Source: Mycoplasma yeatsii (GTDB lineage Bacteria > Bacillota_I > Bacilli_A > Mycoplasmatales > Mycoplasmataceae). From it: 64,000 nucleotides of DNA. A model generated the notes under the pieces. The model was given only the letters and a program-made list of their open reading frames with translations. It did no database searches and was not told the DNA's origin. The stretch lies in assembly GCF_030815295.1 (NCBI RefSeq), contig NZ_JAUSWP010000004.1. One strand, written 5' to 3'. A program made the translations under genes and the position numbers. How positions within the stretch are numbered: position 1 is the stretch's first letter; each line of letters starts with the position of its first letter. Of the stretch, positions 1 through 9,138 are shown one piece after another.

Positions 1-411
1 AATTAAATTTTGTTGCATTTCAGGTCTTCTTAGATCTAAATAACGATAAGTCATTCTAGTATCTTCAGTAGTTGAAATATTATCTTCAATCATAAAAGGA
101 GTTAATTCTGATTTATTAATAACTGAAATATTTTCAACTTTAATTTCAATTTCTCCTGTTTGAAGTTCAAGATTTTTTGATTGTCTTTCAACTACAGTTC
201 CAGTTATTTCAATTACATATTCAGTTTTAAGATTAACTAATTGTTCTTTAAAAGAATCATCTAAAACTAATTGAGTTATACCATATCTATCTCTTAGATC
301 GATAAAAGTCATACCTCCCATTTTTCTAATTTTTCTAATTCAACCCTGTAATAATACTTTTTGATTAACATTAGAAATATTTAATTCACCACACGTATGA
401 GTTCTTTTCAT
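1..411 (-). CDS. aspS: Aspartyl-tRNA synthetase, N-terminal part
   Basis: Class II aminoacyl-tRNA synthetase that charges tRNA-Asp in the cytoplasm. Only the first 137 codons lie in the window; the gene runs off the left edge. The visible part is the N-terminal OB-fold anticodon-binding domain: it starts MKRTHTCGEL, continues with VLLQGWVKKIRKMGG and FIDLRDRYGITQLV, and reaches the segment DTRMTYRYLDLRRPEMQ that begins the catalytic part in bacterial AspRS. The Trp in the OB-fold (GWVKK) is TGA-coded, which confirms the mycoplasma code. The gene follows hisS by 9 bases in the same direction, the usual hisS-aspS arrangement of Gram-positive relatives, and is probably co-transcribed with it. 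The ATG at 409-411 is the only sensible start. Confidence 0.96.
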
Positions 412-420
412 AATTTTCAC

Positions 421-1674
421 CTATTTTTTCATTTCATTAATTCATTTTTCTAAATTATAACTAACTTGATCATTAGTTTGTTTATTTTTAACTACAAAAC
501 TATTAGTTTCTGCTTCTTTACTTCCTAAAACAATTACATTTTTAGAATTAAATTTATCAGCTTGTTTAAATGCTGATTTTAAAGATTTATGCATATTGTT
601 TGTGTCACATTTTAAGTTATTTGATCTAGCTAATTTTAAAATTTGTTGATTTAATAAAATAGCATCATCATTTAAACAAATAGTGTATAAATCTAAACTA
701 TCATCAATATTATCAATATCTATATTATTTTCATCTAAAGTAATTAGAATTCTTTCTAATCCCATTCCAAAGCCACAAGCAGGTATATCTATATTTCCTA
801 TTTCTGAAACTAAATTATTATATCTTCCACCTGCAATTAAAGTTTGTTGATTACCTAAGCCTTTATTTACATATTTAATTTCAAAAATAAATCCAGTGTA
901 ATAATCTAAACCTCTAACTAATTTATCATCAATTATTGTTTTAATGTTTAATTGTTCTAAAGTTTTAATTGTTAGATCAAATCTTTGTTTTTGATCATCA
1001 CTTAAAAAATCTTTCATTTTTACTACATTATTAAATTTAAAACTATCAATTTTACAATCTAAAACTCTTAAAGTGTTTTTATTAATTCTTGTTTGACAAT
1101 CATTACATAAATCAAATTGTTGTAGATATTTTTTTAATTCAACAATATAAGCTTGTCTTTCTTTTCCTGTTAGTAAATAATTAACTACTATTTCAACTTT
1201 ATCAGCTAATTGTAATTTCGAAATAATATCATAAGCAATTGATAAAACTTCAACATCTTGTTGAATATCATCACTTCCAAAACTTTCAATTCCTAATTGG
1301 TGGAATTGTCTATTTCTTCCTGTTTGAGGTCTTTCATATCTAAACATTGGTGATATATAATAAGTTTTAAATGGTAAGTTTTCTTGATTGTATAATTTGT
1401 TTTCAATTAATGCTCTTACAGTTGGTGCTGTTCCTTCAGGTTTTAATACAAATTCTCTTTGTTTTTTATCAGTAAATTCATACATTTCTTTAGAAACAAT
1501 ATCACTAGTTTCTCCAACACTTCTTACAAATAATTCTTTTGATTCAAAAATTGGAGTTCTTATTTCTGAGTAATTATAACAGTTTAATATTTCTCTTAAT
1601 TTATTTTCTAAAACTCTTCATTTTTTTGCTTCTTTTAAAAATATATCTTGAGTTCCTCTTGGTTTTTGAATCAT
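421..1674 (-). CDS. hisS: Histidyl-tRNA synthetase
   Basis: Class II synthetase that charges tRNA-His. The protein is 417 residues, normal for bacterial HisRS. It starts MIQKPRGTQDIF, a family hallmark. Class II motif 2 is seen around FRYERPQTGRNRQFHQ, the histidine-A motif as LVRGLDYYTGFIFEI, and motif 3 as GFGMGLERI. The C-terminal anticodon-binding domain follows. Several Trp codons are TGA, including one near the C-terminus (EKWINEMKK), so a standard-code reading would cut both ends. The start is the ATG at 1672-1674 behind a strong AGGAG ribosome site. The gene lies directly upstream of aspS. Upstream on the same strand is a small RNA gene with its own terminator, so hisS either has its own promoter in the 70 bases between or depends on read-through. 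Confidence 0.97.
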
Positions 1675-1743
1675 ATAACGCTCCTTTAATATATAACAAT
1701 TAAATTATAAACTAAACAGTTTTATTCAGATAACTAAATTATA

Positions 1744-1841
1744 TAAAAACAACCTCATAAAGAGGTTGTTAAGGTTCAATCTCGTGATTTTGGGATCTCA
1801 AGCGTCACCCAGGGTCAGCAAGAACCACACTGCCAATATCT
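1744..1841 (-). ncRNA. Small structured RNA, family copy 1
   Basis: About 100 bases, reading leftward, ending in a terminator hairpin (AACAACCTC, loop, GAGGTTGTT, then T-rich). The core has ATTGGCAGTG, then GGTTCTTGCTGACCCTGG, a TTGAGAT segment and GATTGAACC, so that GGTTC pairs with GAACC to close a domain. The same order of elements occurs in three other places in the window (copies at 24362, 24573 and 30432), each with its own terminator and a related AT-rich promoter-like block with ATATATTAATAATGTAAATA upstream. No ORF is present. It lies upstream of hisS in the same direction, but copy 4 has no gene downstream, which argues against a riboswitch. Small stable RNAs have been described in M. 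capricolum (the MCS series); I cannot tell from memory whether this is one of them. Confidence 0.6.
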
Positions 1842-1898
1842 CTATAAATATAAAATATTTACATTATTAATATATCATAAATTACTTAAATTATATAA
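1842..1898 (-). promoter_or_regulatory. Promoter-like block of small RNA copy 1
   Basis: Reading leftward, this AT-rich segment contains ATATATTAATAATGTAAATA followed by TTTTATATTTATAG and then the RNA. A near-identical block precedes the small RNA at 30432, and weaker versions precede the copies at 24362 and 24573. Conservation of upstream DNA across unlinked copies suggests the promoter; exact -35 and -10 boxes are not certain. Confidence 0.45.
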
Positions 1899-1900
1899 CT

Positions 1901-2345
1901 CGAAGAAAAAAGGGTAAAATTACCCTAAATTTTTCAAGACCGTTAATAATACAGCATTTTTTAAGTTATTAATACCACTTATAAACAGTAAAAAAGTAAA
2001 ACCTTGAAGAAAAAAGGGTAAAATTACCCTAAATTTTTCAAGTTTTTACAAAAAATTATAAAAACAGGAACAAAACCATGGAAGAGAGTAGGATAAAGTT
2101 ATTAGACTCCGTAAGGAATAGACCCCTAGGGGGTCTATTCCATGTTTTTTGTTCGTGTAACTTCATTATTTACATTAAATACAACATATAATTTGTTATT
2201 AAAAACTTTTCTGAACACTATTTAATTAAATAACTCGAAGAAAAAAGGGTAAAATTACCCTAAATTTTTCGAGTTTTTGTGAAAAAGCAAATTAAAAAAC
2301 ATTATAATGAAATAAAAAGGGTAAAATTACCCTAAATTTTTCGAG
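1901..2345. repeat. Four copies of a 36-40 base palindrome
   Basis: Copies at about 1901-1938, 2004-2042, 2234-2273 and 2310-2345. Each has the core AGGGTAAAATTACCCT within an A-rich left arm and a TAAATTTTTC right arm. The outer arms differ between copies but keep pairing: CTTGAA with TTCAAG at 2004 and CTCGAA with TTCGAG at 2234. The last copy ends 6 bases before the ATPase start codon, where a ribosome site would be expected. They may be operator sites or RNA hairpins acting on that gene; no other copies were seen in the window. Confidence 0.75.
2083..2139 (+). repeat. Left terminal inverted repeat (~57 bases)
   Basis: Begins AGAGAGTAGGATAAAGTTAT and ends GGGTCTATT. The reverse complement of 3956-4013 matches it over the whole length with about ten mismatches and a one-base length difference. 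The two repeats point inward around the ATPase gene. The inner half also forms a strong hairpin (ATAGACCCC, TA, GGGGTCTAT) followed by TTTTTT, so it can work as a terminator for rightward transcription. Confidence 0.75.
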
Positions 2346-2351
2346 GTAGTT

Positions 2352-3653
2352 ATGAGTATAAAGCGAGATTCTTATTTAAAACAAATTATAAATAAAATGT
2401 GAAATGGTCGTGTAAAAATAATTACAGGTATTAGGCGTTGTGGTAAATCATATTTGCTTTTTAAACTTTTTTATCAATATTTAGTATCACAAAATGTAAA
2501 TGAAGAACAAATTATAACTTTATCTTTAGAAGATTTAGATTTTGCAGAATATAGAAATCCATTTAAACTAAATGATTATATAAACTCTTTTATCGTTGAT
2601 AAAACAAAACAATATTATGTAATGATAGATGAAATACAATACTGTGAAACTTTAGATAACCCTTATCATGAGAAAAGTAGTTACAAAATAACATTTATTG
2701 ATGTATTGCTAAGTTTAGTTAAAAAAGAAAATGTTGATGTTTATATAACTGGAAGTAATTCAAAAATGCTATCAACTGATGTTTTAACTCAATTTAGAGA
2801 TAGGGGTGATGAGATTAGAGTTCACCCTTTGTCTTATAAAGAAATATATCCTTTATTTGAAAATAAACAAGACGCTTTTAATCATTATATGATTTATGGT
2901 GGATTACCTGAAATATATAGCTACAATTCAGATGAAGAAAAAAGTAAGTATTTAAAAGATGTTTTTGCAAAAACTTATATTAAAGACATTTTAGAAAGAC
3001 ATAATATTTTAAATGAAAAAGAAATCTTAGAAACTTTATTAAATTTTATTTCATCATCTGTAGGTTCACTAACTAATTCTTCTAAGTTATCTAATAGGTT
3101 TTTATCAAATAATAAAATTAAGATAGGTTCGAATACTATTTCTACTTATTTAGATTATTTTATAGATTCATTTATTATTTCTAAAGCTCAAAGATATGAT
3201 ATAAAAGGATCGAAATACTTTAATACACCTTTAAAATATTACTTTACTGATGTCGGTTTAAGAAATGCTTGATTAAACTTTAAACAAATAGAACAACCAC
3301 ACATAATGGAAAATATCATTTATAACGATTTAATAAGAAGAGGTTTTGACGTTGATGTAGGTGTTGTTGAAGTAAGACAAAAAGATAATGACACTTTTAA
3401 AAAAATTCAACTAGAAGTGGATTTTGTTGTAAACAAAGCTCATCAAAGATATTACATTCAATCAGCATTAAATATAGATACTTTTGAAAAAAAACAACAA
3501 GAAATAAGATCTCTTACTAACGTAAAAGATTCATTTAAAAAAATCGTTGTTGTAAAAGATAATATAATCCCTAGACATGATGAAAATGGTATTTTATATA
3601 TTGGTTTAGAAAAATTTTTATTAAGTGATAATATAATAGATTCAATACTATAA
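2352..3653 (+). CDS. DUF4143-type AAA ATPase
   Basis: A 433-residue ATP-binding protein of the AAA_14/DUF4143 type, common in mycoplasmas and of unknown cellular role. The Walker A is GIRRCGKSYLL (about residues 29-39), the Walker B is YYVMIDEIQY, and a sensor-like ITGSNSKML follows. The segment RVHPLSYKEI and the YGGLPEI motif are typical of the family. The C-terminal DUF4143 half ends in a nuclease-like segment with QLEVDFVV and YYIQSALNI. Two in-frame TGA codons (MWNGR and NAWLNF) are read as Trp. The start is the ATG at 2352 (MSIKRDSYL); there is no good Shine-Dalgarno because a palindromic repeat fills that position. The gene sits between inverted repeats at 2083 and 3956 and has its own terminator at 3661. 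It could be a cargo gene or the remains of a mobile unit. Confidence 0.85.
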
Positions 3654-3660
3654 AACTATA

Positions 3661-3695
3661 GCTAAAACCACTTATTTGTGTTTTAGCTTTTTTTT
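3661..3695 (+). terminator. Terminator of the ATPase gene
   Basis: GCTAAAACCAC and GTGTTTTAGC form a stem with a short loop, followed by eight T. It lies 8 bases after the ATPase stop codon. Confidence 0.85.
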
Positions 3696-3955
3696 ATAAA
3701 TTCATTGACTTCTAGTAGTTTTGAATGTGATTACGAAAAATAGAAAAAGTTGAATGGATTAGCATTTAAATCATAAATAAAGTAAAGAGGTAAACGTATT
3801 GTTATGAATATAGTGAGTATTAGCAGAAAGGGACAAAATAGAGATTAAGATGCAAATAGAAAGAGAGACTTATTAAGTAAATATGATCTTGCTGTGATTA
3901 TTATCTAGTATATTCAGCAATTTTTTAACATAAAAAAATGCTCTTTTTTGAAAAA
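3696..3955. other. Non-coding stretch before the right inverted repeat
   Basis: No gene is visible. Short broken reading frames exist, for example SKYDLAVIII around 3880, which would fit a decayed coding segment of a mobile element, but there is too little to name a family. Confidence 0.4.
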
Positions 3956-4013
3956 AATAGACCCCCTAGAGGCTCTATCCCTTAGGGAGTCTAATAATTT
4001 TGTCCTACTCTCT
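3956..4013 (-). repeat. Right terminal inverted repeat (~58 bases)
   Basis: The reverse complement starts AGAGAGTAGGACAAAATTAT and ends GGGGGTCTATT, matching the left repeat at 2083-2139. The outer end AGAGAGTAGGA is identical at both ends of the 1.93-kb unit. No clear target duplication is visible next to the two outer ends. Confidence 0.75.
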
Positions 4014-4057
4014 ATTGTTTACTTATGTTATTTTTTTAATAATTGATGGACTTTACA

Positions 4058-4084
4058 TCTATATCTATATATAGATATAGAAAT
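4058..4084. repeat. Short perfect palindrome
   Basis: CTATATCTA and TAGATATAG form an AT-only inverted repeat just after the end of the YobI-like gene. It is too weak and lacks a T run, so its function as a terminator is doubtful. Confidence 0.35.
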
Positions 4085-4099
4085 AGCATTTTAAATTCT

Positions 4100-6721
4100 T
4101 TACTTATTTTCTAATTCTTTAATTCAATCTATTATTTTTTCAGAAGTTATATTTGAATGTCTAATGTCATTTATTCATTTAGGTTCCAAATGAGAAATAA
4201 TTTCACTATAATTTTCTGAATTTATTTCTTTATTTAATCACTCTATTATTTCTTTGCTTATGTAATTTAATCGATCTAAAAGGGTGTTTATATTAAAAAT
4301 AGTTGGTCTTATAATTCTTTTATTCAACATTATATTAATAAGATATTCATTTTCTACTATATTATCTATTTTTGACACATCAGATAGTTTAGTCTTATTA
4401 TTAGAAACATATTTTATTTTACTTTCTTTAGTTATATTAGAATTTATAATTTTTATTAAAATAGATTCGTCATTTTCAAATTTTACTTCATCAGATCCTC
4501 AATTTATATATTCTTCTAAAAAACTATCTTTTTTTATATATTCTTTTGTTTTTGCTGACATTTTTGATTTTAAGAGTTGATTTAAAAACCTTCCATAATA
4601 AATAACTTCTTCATCTCCGTGCATTGCATCATATAATCAATAAAGATTATCTACTGTAATTGTAAGTAGTTCTCTTTCATCAAGGATTTTAAGTAAATCT
4701 TCTTGCTCAAAATGATAATGTTTACAATTCTTTATAAATTTTAGATTTTTTGAATGCATTTCTTTTATAAAATCATCTAGGAATGATTTCTGAATGTATT
4801 CTAGCACCGTAGGATTGCAAACTATAATATTTGAAACTTTTCTTCAAAATATTTCAGTTTCCTTTTTATAGTATAAATTTGAATAGGTAAAACCTATTAT
4901 TTTAGAAAGAATAGTACAAGCATTTTTATTGTTATTTATTTTCGCAAAATTATCAATTCTTTCTAAAAGATCTCATATTAAATCTAATGAAACTAACCTA
5001 CGAACCACTATACTAAATTCATTTTTGGAAAATTTTAAAAACATGTGCAAAATGAATGGATATCATTCAAATTCGATATTCAACATTTTTTTAAGTTTAT
5101 TTGAATAATCCAACTTATGAATAGATGAACATTCCTTTCTTAAACACTTATTTAGGCATCTTCTATCAAATATAAGATCTGATTGCATGCACTCTCAAAA
5201 TATATCTTCATTTAATACCGCTTTTCTTTCGAAATAAAAATCATCTAATCTTGAGACGATTTGTGCTCTGTTATCTAATTTTAGAGTGTGATCATTTTCA
5301 TTATTTTCTAAAATATTTTTTATAAAAAGAGTGTCTTTTGCTGTTAAAACACCTTTTTCAAAAGCTACTGTGTAAAAATAATAACTATTGTCTAGCAGTT
5401 CTTCATTAATTAAAAATGTTACAAATTTTATTAGTTTGTCTTTATATTTTTCTTTTTCTAGTGATTGTACATTGGTATTTTTTTCATTTAACAATTCTAT
5501 AATTACACCCTTATTTTTTAAAAATTCATCAAACTCTCTAGGGAATAAATTTTTAAGTACAATAATTGCAAATAACTTATCGTTACTAAGTTTTAAATCT
5601 TCTATACTTATTTGTTCTTTATAACAGATGTATTCATTTACAATATTTTTTATAACTCTTAAATCATTTAAATATAATGATATTTTTCATACAACTTTAG
5701 AACATATATCTTCATAATTATCAGCTAATAATTCTTTTATATATGATTCAGAATTATTATTATCAGAAAGTGGAATAATCGGTATTATGGCATCAAAAAA
5801 TTTTGTCTTATCTTCTGAACTTTCAAATAATCCATCTTTAATCATATAAATAAATTTGATTGTACGTTTTGTTTTATTATTTACTATAAAGTTAATTTCT
5901 TTTAATTTTTCAAAAATAGTAATATCATCATACCTATCCAAATCTTCAAAAACAACAACTTTTGCTTTTGAAGATACAAGCATATAGACTATTTCATTTA
6001 TTTCCTTATCTAAAAGACTTAATTCACCAAAAATAGACTCATTGTTCTTCTCTATTTCTAAATTCTCAAATTTAAATAACTTAACTTTAAAATAATTTGA
6101 AAATATAAAAATGTAATAGAACAGTAAAAATATTATTATATATAAAGAAACAAAAACTCATCATATATTTTTTTCAGAAATATTAAAATAACTAGTAATA
6201 TTACTTTTAAATATTAATGATAAATTTGTAACAAAAGTTAATAAACTAAAAATAAAAAGTGCTAACTTTCAATATCACGGTTTATTTTGTAATGATGAAT
6301 ATTTACTAAGAGGTATTCTTTTATTTTTAATTTGAGATGCTATTTGATTTAATATTTGTTTTTCTAATCTATTATTAAAGTTTTTGCCGTCTTGACTATC
6401 TAAATTATTATATTTTTTGTTTGATATCACTTCATCTTTATGATACTTACCTAACGCTACTGTTATAATCTCTTTTGGTTTAATTATCTTTTTATTATTG
6501 TTAACATAACTTAATCAAAAACTAGTTTTTCCACTACCATATATACCACTAATAGCAATGTTTTTAACTTGATTAGATTTTATATATTCAGTTAATTTAT
6601 CATCTAAGTGTTTATTATTTTCTTTGATTTCTGGTGTAAGAGTATATGTTAATGATGATTTATTTTGTTTATCGTCATTAACTTTTTCATCAATTTCTAA
6701 TTCTTTGATTTTATTATTCAT
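4100..6721 (-). CDS. YobI-like membrane P-loop NTPase (intact copy)
   Basis: An 873-residue protein resembling the YobI family of P-loop NTPases, which resemble the KAP type in having membrane segments inside the NTPase region. The Walker A is NIAISGIYGSGKTSF near residue 60. Two hydrophobic segments follow (WKLALFIFSLLTFV and WWVFVSLYIIIFLLFYYIF), and then the Walker B VVVFEDLDRYDD. The long C-terminal half is rich in charged helices without a motif I recognise. The ATG at 6719-6721 is preceded by a perfect AGGAGG; a longer reading from further upstream (MSINQTIYL) lacks a ribosome site. It lies at the left edge of the restriction-modification island, and a broken relative lies in mirror orientation at the right edge. 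A defence or phage-sensing role is a guess from context; the family has no firm function. Confidence 0.75.
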
Positions 6722-6929
6722 TTTACCTCCTAAATATATTGTTTGGTTAATGCTCATTTAATTTTATAATCAAATTTATTTAAGTAAATATAAAATTTTA
6801 AATGTATGGAATATAAAAAAATAAAATCATTCCATGGTACAGTTGAAATTAATTATTAAATGTTATATTAACTTATCTAAAAAATATATTTTTTGAAGAT
6901 TATAATAAAAAAACATATTTTAAATATAA
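6722..6929. other. AT-rich gap between the NTPase gene and the silent hsdS array
   Basis: No ORF or hairpin of note. It probably holds the promoter of the leftward NTPase gene. No start codon or clear promoter for the silent hsdS frame that opens at 6930 was found. Confidence 0.4.
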
Positions 6930-7532
6930 AATTACCATACGCTTGAGAACAGTGAAAAGTCAAATAAAATCTTCATCCCTTATAGGGTTAAAAATGCCAA
7001 AAACCTAGACCTAATTAGTTATTCAGTATCAAATAAAAGTGGTTTTGTTAATCAAAAAGAGTTCTTTGAAGATGGCGGAAAAGCAGTATCTGCAAATAAG
7101 AAAAATTCATTAATTGTTTCTTTTAATACATTTGCATATAATCCATCCAGAATAAATGTTGGATCATTAGGTTTGTTTAAAAATGAAGTAGATGGCTTAG
7201 TAAGTCCTATTTATGAAGTATTTAAAGTTGACGAAAATCATAATCCCGATTTCTTTTATTTGTGATTTAGAACTGAAAACTTTAAAAAGATAATATCTAG
7301 TAATTCTAATAAATCAGTTAGAGATACCCTTAAATTAAGTGAGTTTGAAGATCATTTAATTAGTTTTTCAAAAATAAGTGAACAAATTAAAATATCATAT
7401 CTATTTTCTAACTTAGATTCACTAATCACCCTTCATCAGCGTAAGTTAGAAATTTTGAAAATTAATAAATTTGAACAAAATTTTTTGAAATTTTTATCTC
7501 TGTTTTTTGAAAAATGTAAAAATTACACAAAC
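6930..7532 (+). pseudogene. Silent hsdS target-recognition unit A
   Basis: Headless HsdS segment carrying one target-recognition domain (IPYRVKNAKNLDL ... SFNTFAYNPSRINVGSL ... FSNLDSLITLHQRKLEIL). The 5' junction GAGAACAGTGAAAAGT at 6945 also stands before the second domain of the expressed hsdS and before units B and D. In the frame that should read WEQWKV the sequence hits TAA after a few codons; the domain is open one frame over, so about one base is missing in an A-rich stretch just after the junction. No in-frame ATG exists. From here the frame stays open, in code 4, through units B, C and D to 9125. It is most likely a donor cassette for recombination with hsdS at 13317-14531, in opposite orientation. 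Confidence 0.75.
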
Positions 7533-8090
7533 ACTTGAGAACAGTGAAAAGTAGGAGAAATATTTAATATTGATAGAGGTTTAGGGATAACAAAAAAAGA
7601 TATGAGCTTGATAAAGACTGGTGAATTTAAATATCCAGTTTATTCATCACAAACAACTGAAAATGGTTTAATTGGTTATTATAATAAATACACATTTGAG
7701 AATGCAATAACTTGAACAACCGATGGTGCTAAAGCAGGGACAGTTTTTTACAGAAAACACAGTTTTTTTGCAACTTCTCACTGTGGAATATTAACTAAAA
7801 AACATTTTAATGTAAATGAATATTTCTCAATAATCATTTCAAAAAATACAAGTAAAAGTGTAACATGAGTTGCTATGCCTATGTTAACAACAAGTGAAAT
7901 GGAAAAGATGAAAATTATATCTAGCTCTGATCCGAAAGAACAACAAAAGATATCATTATTAATTTCCAACCTAGATTCACTAATCACCCTTCATCAGTGT
8001 GAGTTAAAAATTTTGAAAATTACTAAATTTGAACAAATTTTTTTGAAATTTTTGTTTCTATTTTTTGGAAAATGTAAAAATTGCACAAAC
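7533..8090 (+). pseudogene. Silent hsdS target-recognition unit B
   Basis: One target-recognition domain in frame with its neighbours: TWEQWKVGEIFNIDRG ... YPVYSSQTTENGLIGYY ... TDGAKAGTVFYR ... ISNLDSLITLHQ. It has the GAGAACAGTGAAAAGT 5' junction and the LDSLITLHQ 3' junction. It resembles the second domain of the expressed HsdS (YPIYSSQTTNNGLLGYY, TTDGANAGTVYYR) but differs in the variable parts. It is repeated almost exactly as unit D: the stretch 7523-7997 matches 8642-9116. The repeat copy CATCAGTGTGAG differs from the CATCAGCGT seen elsewhere. No start codon with a ribosome site is visible. Confidence 0.8.
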
Positions 8091-8651
8091 ACTTGAGAAC
8101 AGGAAAAGTTGGGGAATATTTGTGAAGTTATAACAGGAGGCGAACCTCCTAAAGATAGTATTAGACGAAATAAACCGACTAAAGAATATAAGTACCCTAT
8201 ATTTTCTAATGGTTTAGAGGATAGGGCTTTGTGAGGTTTTTCAAAAACATATACAATTTCAAAACCAGCAATAACTATTTCTTCGATTGGTACTATAGGA
8301 AATCCAGAAATAAGAAATGAAAAATTCACACCAATAATACGTTTAAAAACAATATTACCTAAGAATCAAACGATCCATATACACTTTTTAAAATATTCTT
8401 TAAGTATAGTCAATTTTAATCATTCAGATGCCGGAATACCTTCTGTAAACTCTGAGGAAATAAAAAAAATAGAACTCATATCCCCTAATAATTTTAGGGA
8501 ACAAGATAAAATAGGTAAGATTTTTTATAACCTAGATTCACTAATCACCCTTCATCAGCGTAAGTTAGAAATTTTGAAAATTACAAAATTTGAACAAAAT
8601 TTTTTGAAATTTTTATCTCTGTTTTTTGGAAAATTTAAAAATTACACAAAC
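8091..8651 (+). pseudogene. Silent hsdS target-recognition unit C
   Basis: A target-recognition domain of a different type: LGNICEVITGGEPPKDS ... KYPIFSNGLEDRALWGFS ... ISSIGTIGNPEIRN ... NLDSLITLHQRKLEIL. Its 5' junction is GAGAACAGGAAAAGTTGGGG, which otherwise occurs only before the first domain of the expressed hsdS. This suggests that unit C is a donor for slot 1, whereas A, B and D are donors for slot 2. The frame is continuous with B and D. GGEPP followed by a YPIFSNG block is a common HsdS domain start. Confidence 0.8.
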
Positions 8652-9125
8652 ACTTGAGAACAGTGAAAAGTAGGAGAAATATTTAATATTGATAGAGGTT
8701 TAGGGATAACAAAAAAAGATATGAGCTTGATAAAGACTGGTGAATTTAAATATCCAGTTTATTCATCACAAACAACTGAAAATGGTTTAATTGGTTATTA
8801 TAATAAATACACATTTGAGAATGCAATAACTTGAACAACCGATGGTGCTAAAGCAGGGACAGTTTTTTACAGAAAACACAGTTTTTTTGCAACTTCTCAC
8901 TGTGGAATATTAACTAAAAAACATTTTAATGTAAATGAATATTTCTCAATAATCATTTCAAAAAATACAAGTAAAAGTGTAACATGAGTTGCTATGCCTA
9001 TGTTAACAACAAGTGAAATGGAAAAGATGAAAATTATATCTAGCTCTGATCCGAAAGAACAACAAAAGATATCATTATTAATTTCCAACCTAGATTCACT
9101 AATCACCCTTCATCAGCGTGGGTAA
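8652..9125 (+). pseudogene. Silent hsdS target-recognition unit D (duplicate of B)
   Basis: Near-exact duplicate of unit B, with the same junction GAGAACAGTGAAAAGT and the same domain. It ends LDSLITLHQRG then TAA at 9123-9125, so it lacks the C-terminal conserved helix of a working HsdS. The recombinase gene starts 13 bases further on. The end in the middle of the shared 3' repeat suggests that an earlier recombination event placed the recombinase at a repeat boundary. Confidence 0.8.
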
Positions 9126-9138
9126 AAAGGAGGGTATT

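Noticed and set aside
1744..1841. T-box or riboswitch for hisS
   Set aside because: No T-box AGGGTGG-type element is present, and a family member at 30432 has no downstream gene in the same direction.
1744..1841. 4.5S signal recognition particle RNA
   Set aside because: The conserved GGTCAG..GGAAG..AGCAGCC apical motif is absent from all four copies.
2352..3653. ATPase as an insertion-sequence transposase
   Set aside because: The Walker A/B and DUF4143 blocks are those of an AAA ATPase; no DDE or similar catalytic motif is visible.
4284..4580. Rightward hydrophobic frame within the YobI-like gene
   Set aside because: It is the antisense of the NTPase C-terminal half; AT-rich antisense frames look hydrophobic in this genome.
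7778..7987. A leftward 69-codon frame, repeated identically at 8897-9106
   Set aside because: It is the antisense of silent hsdS units B and D; the identity only reflects the DNA duplication.
6930..9125. CRISPR array
   Set aside because: The repeats are far apart and coding; no short regular repeat-spacer pattern exists anywhere in the window.
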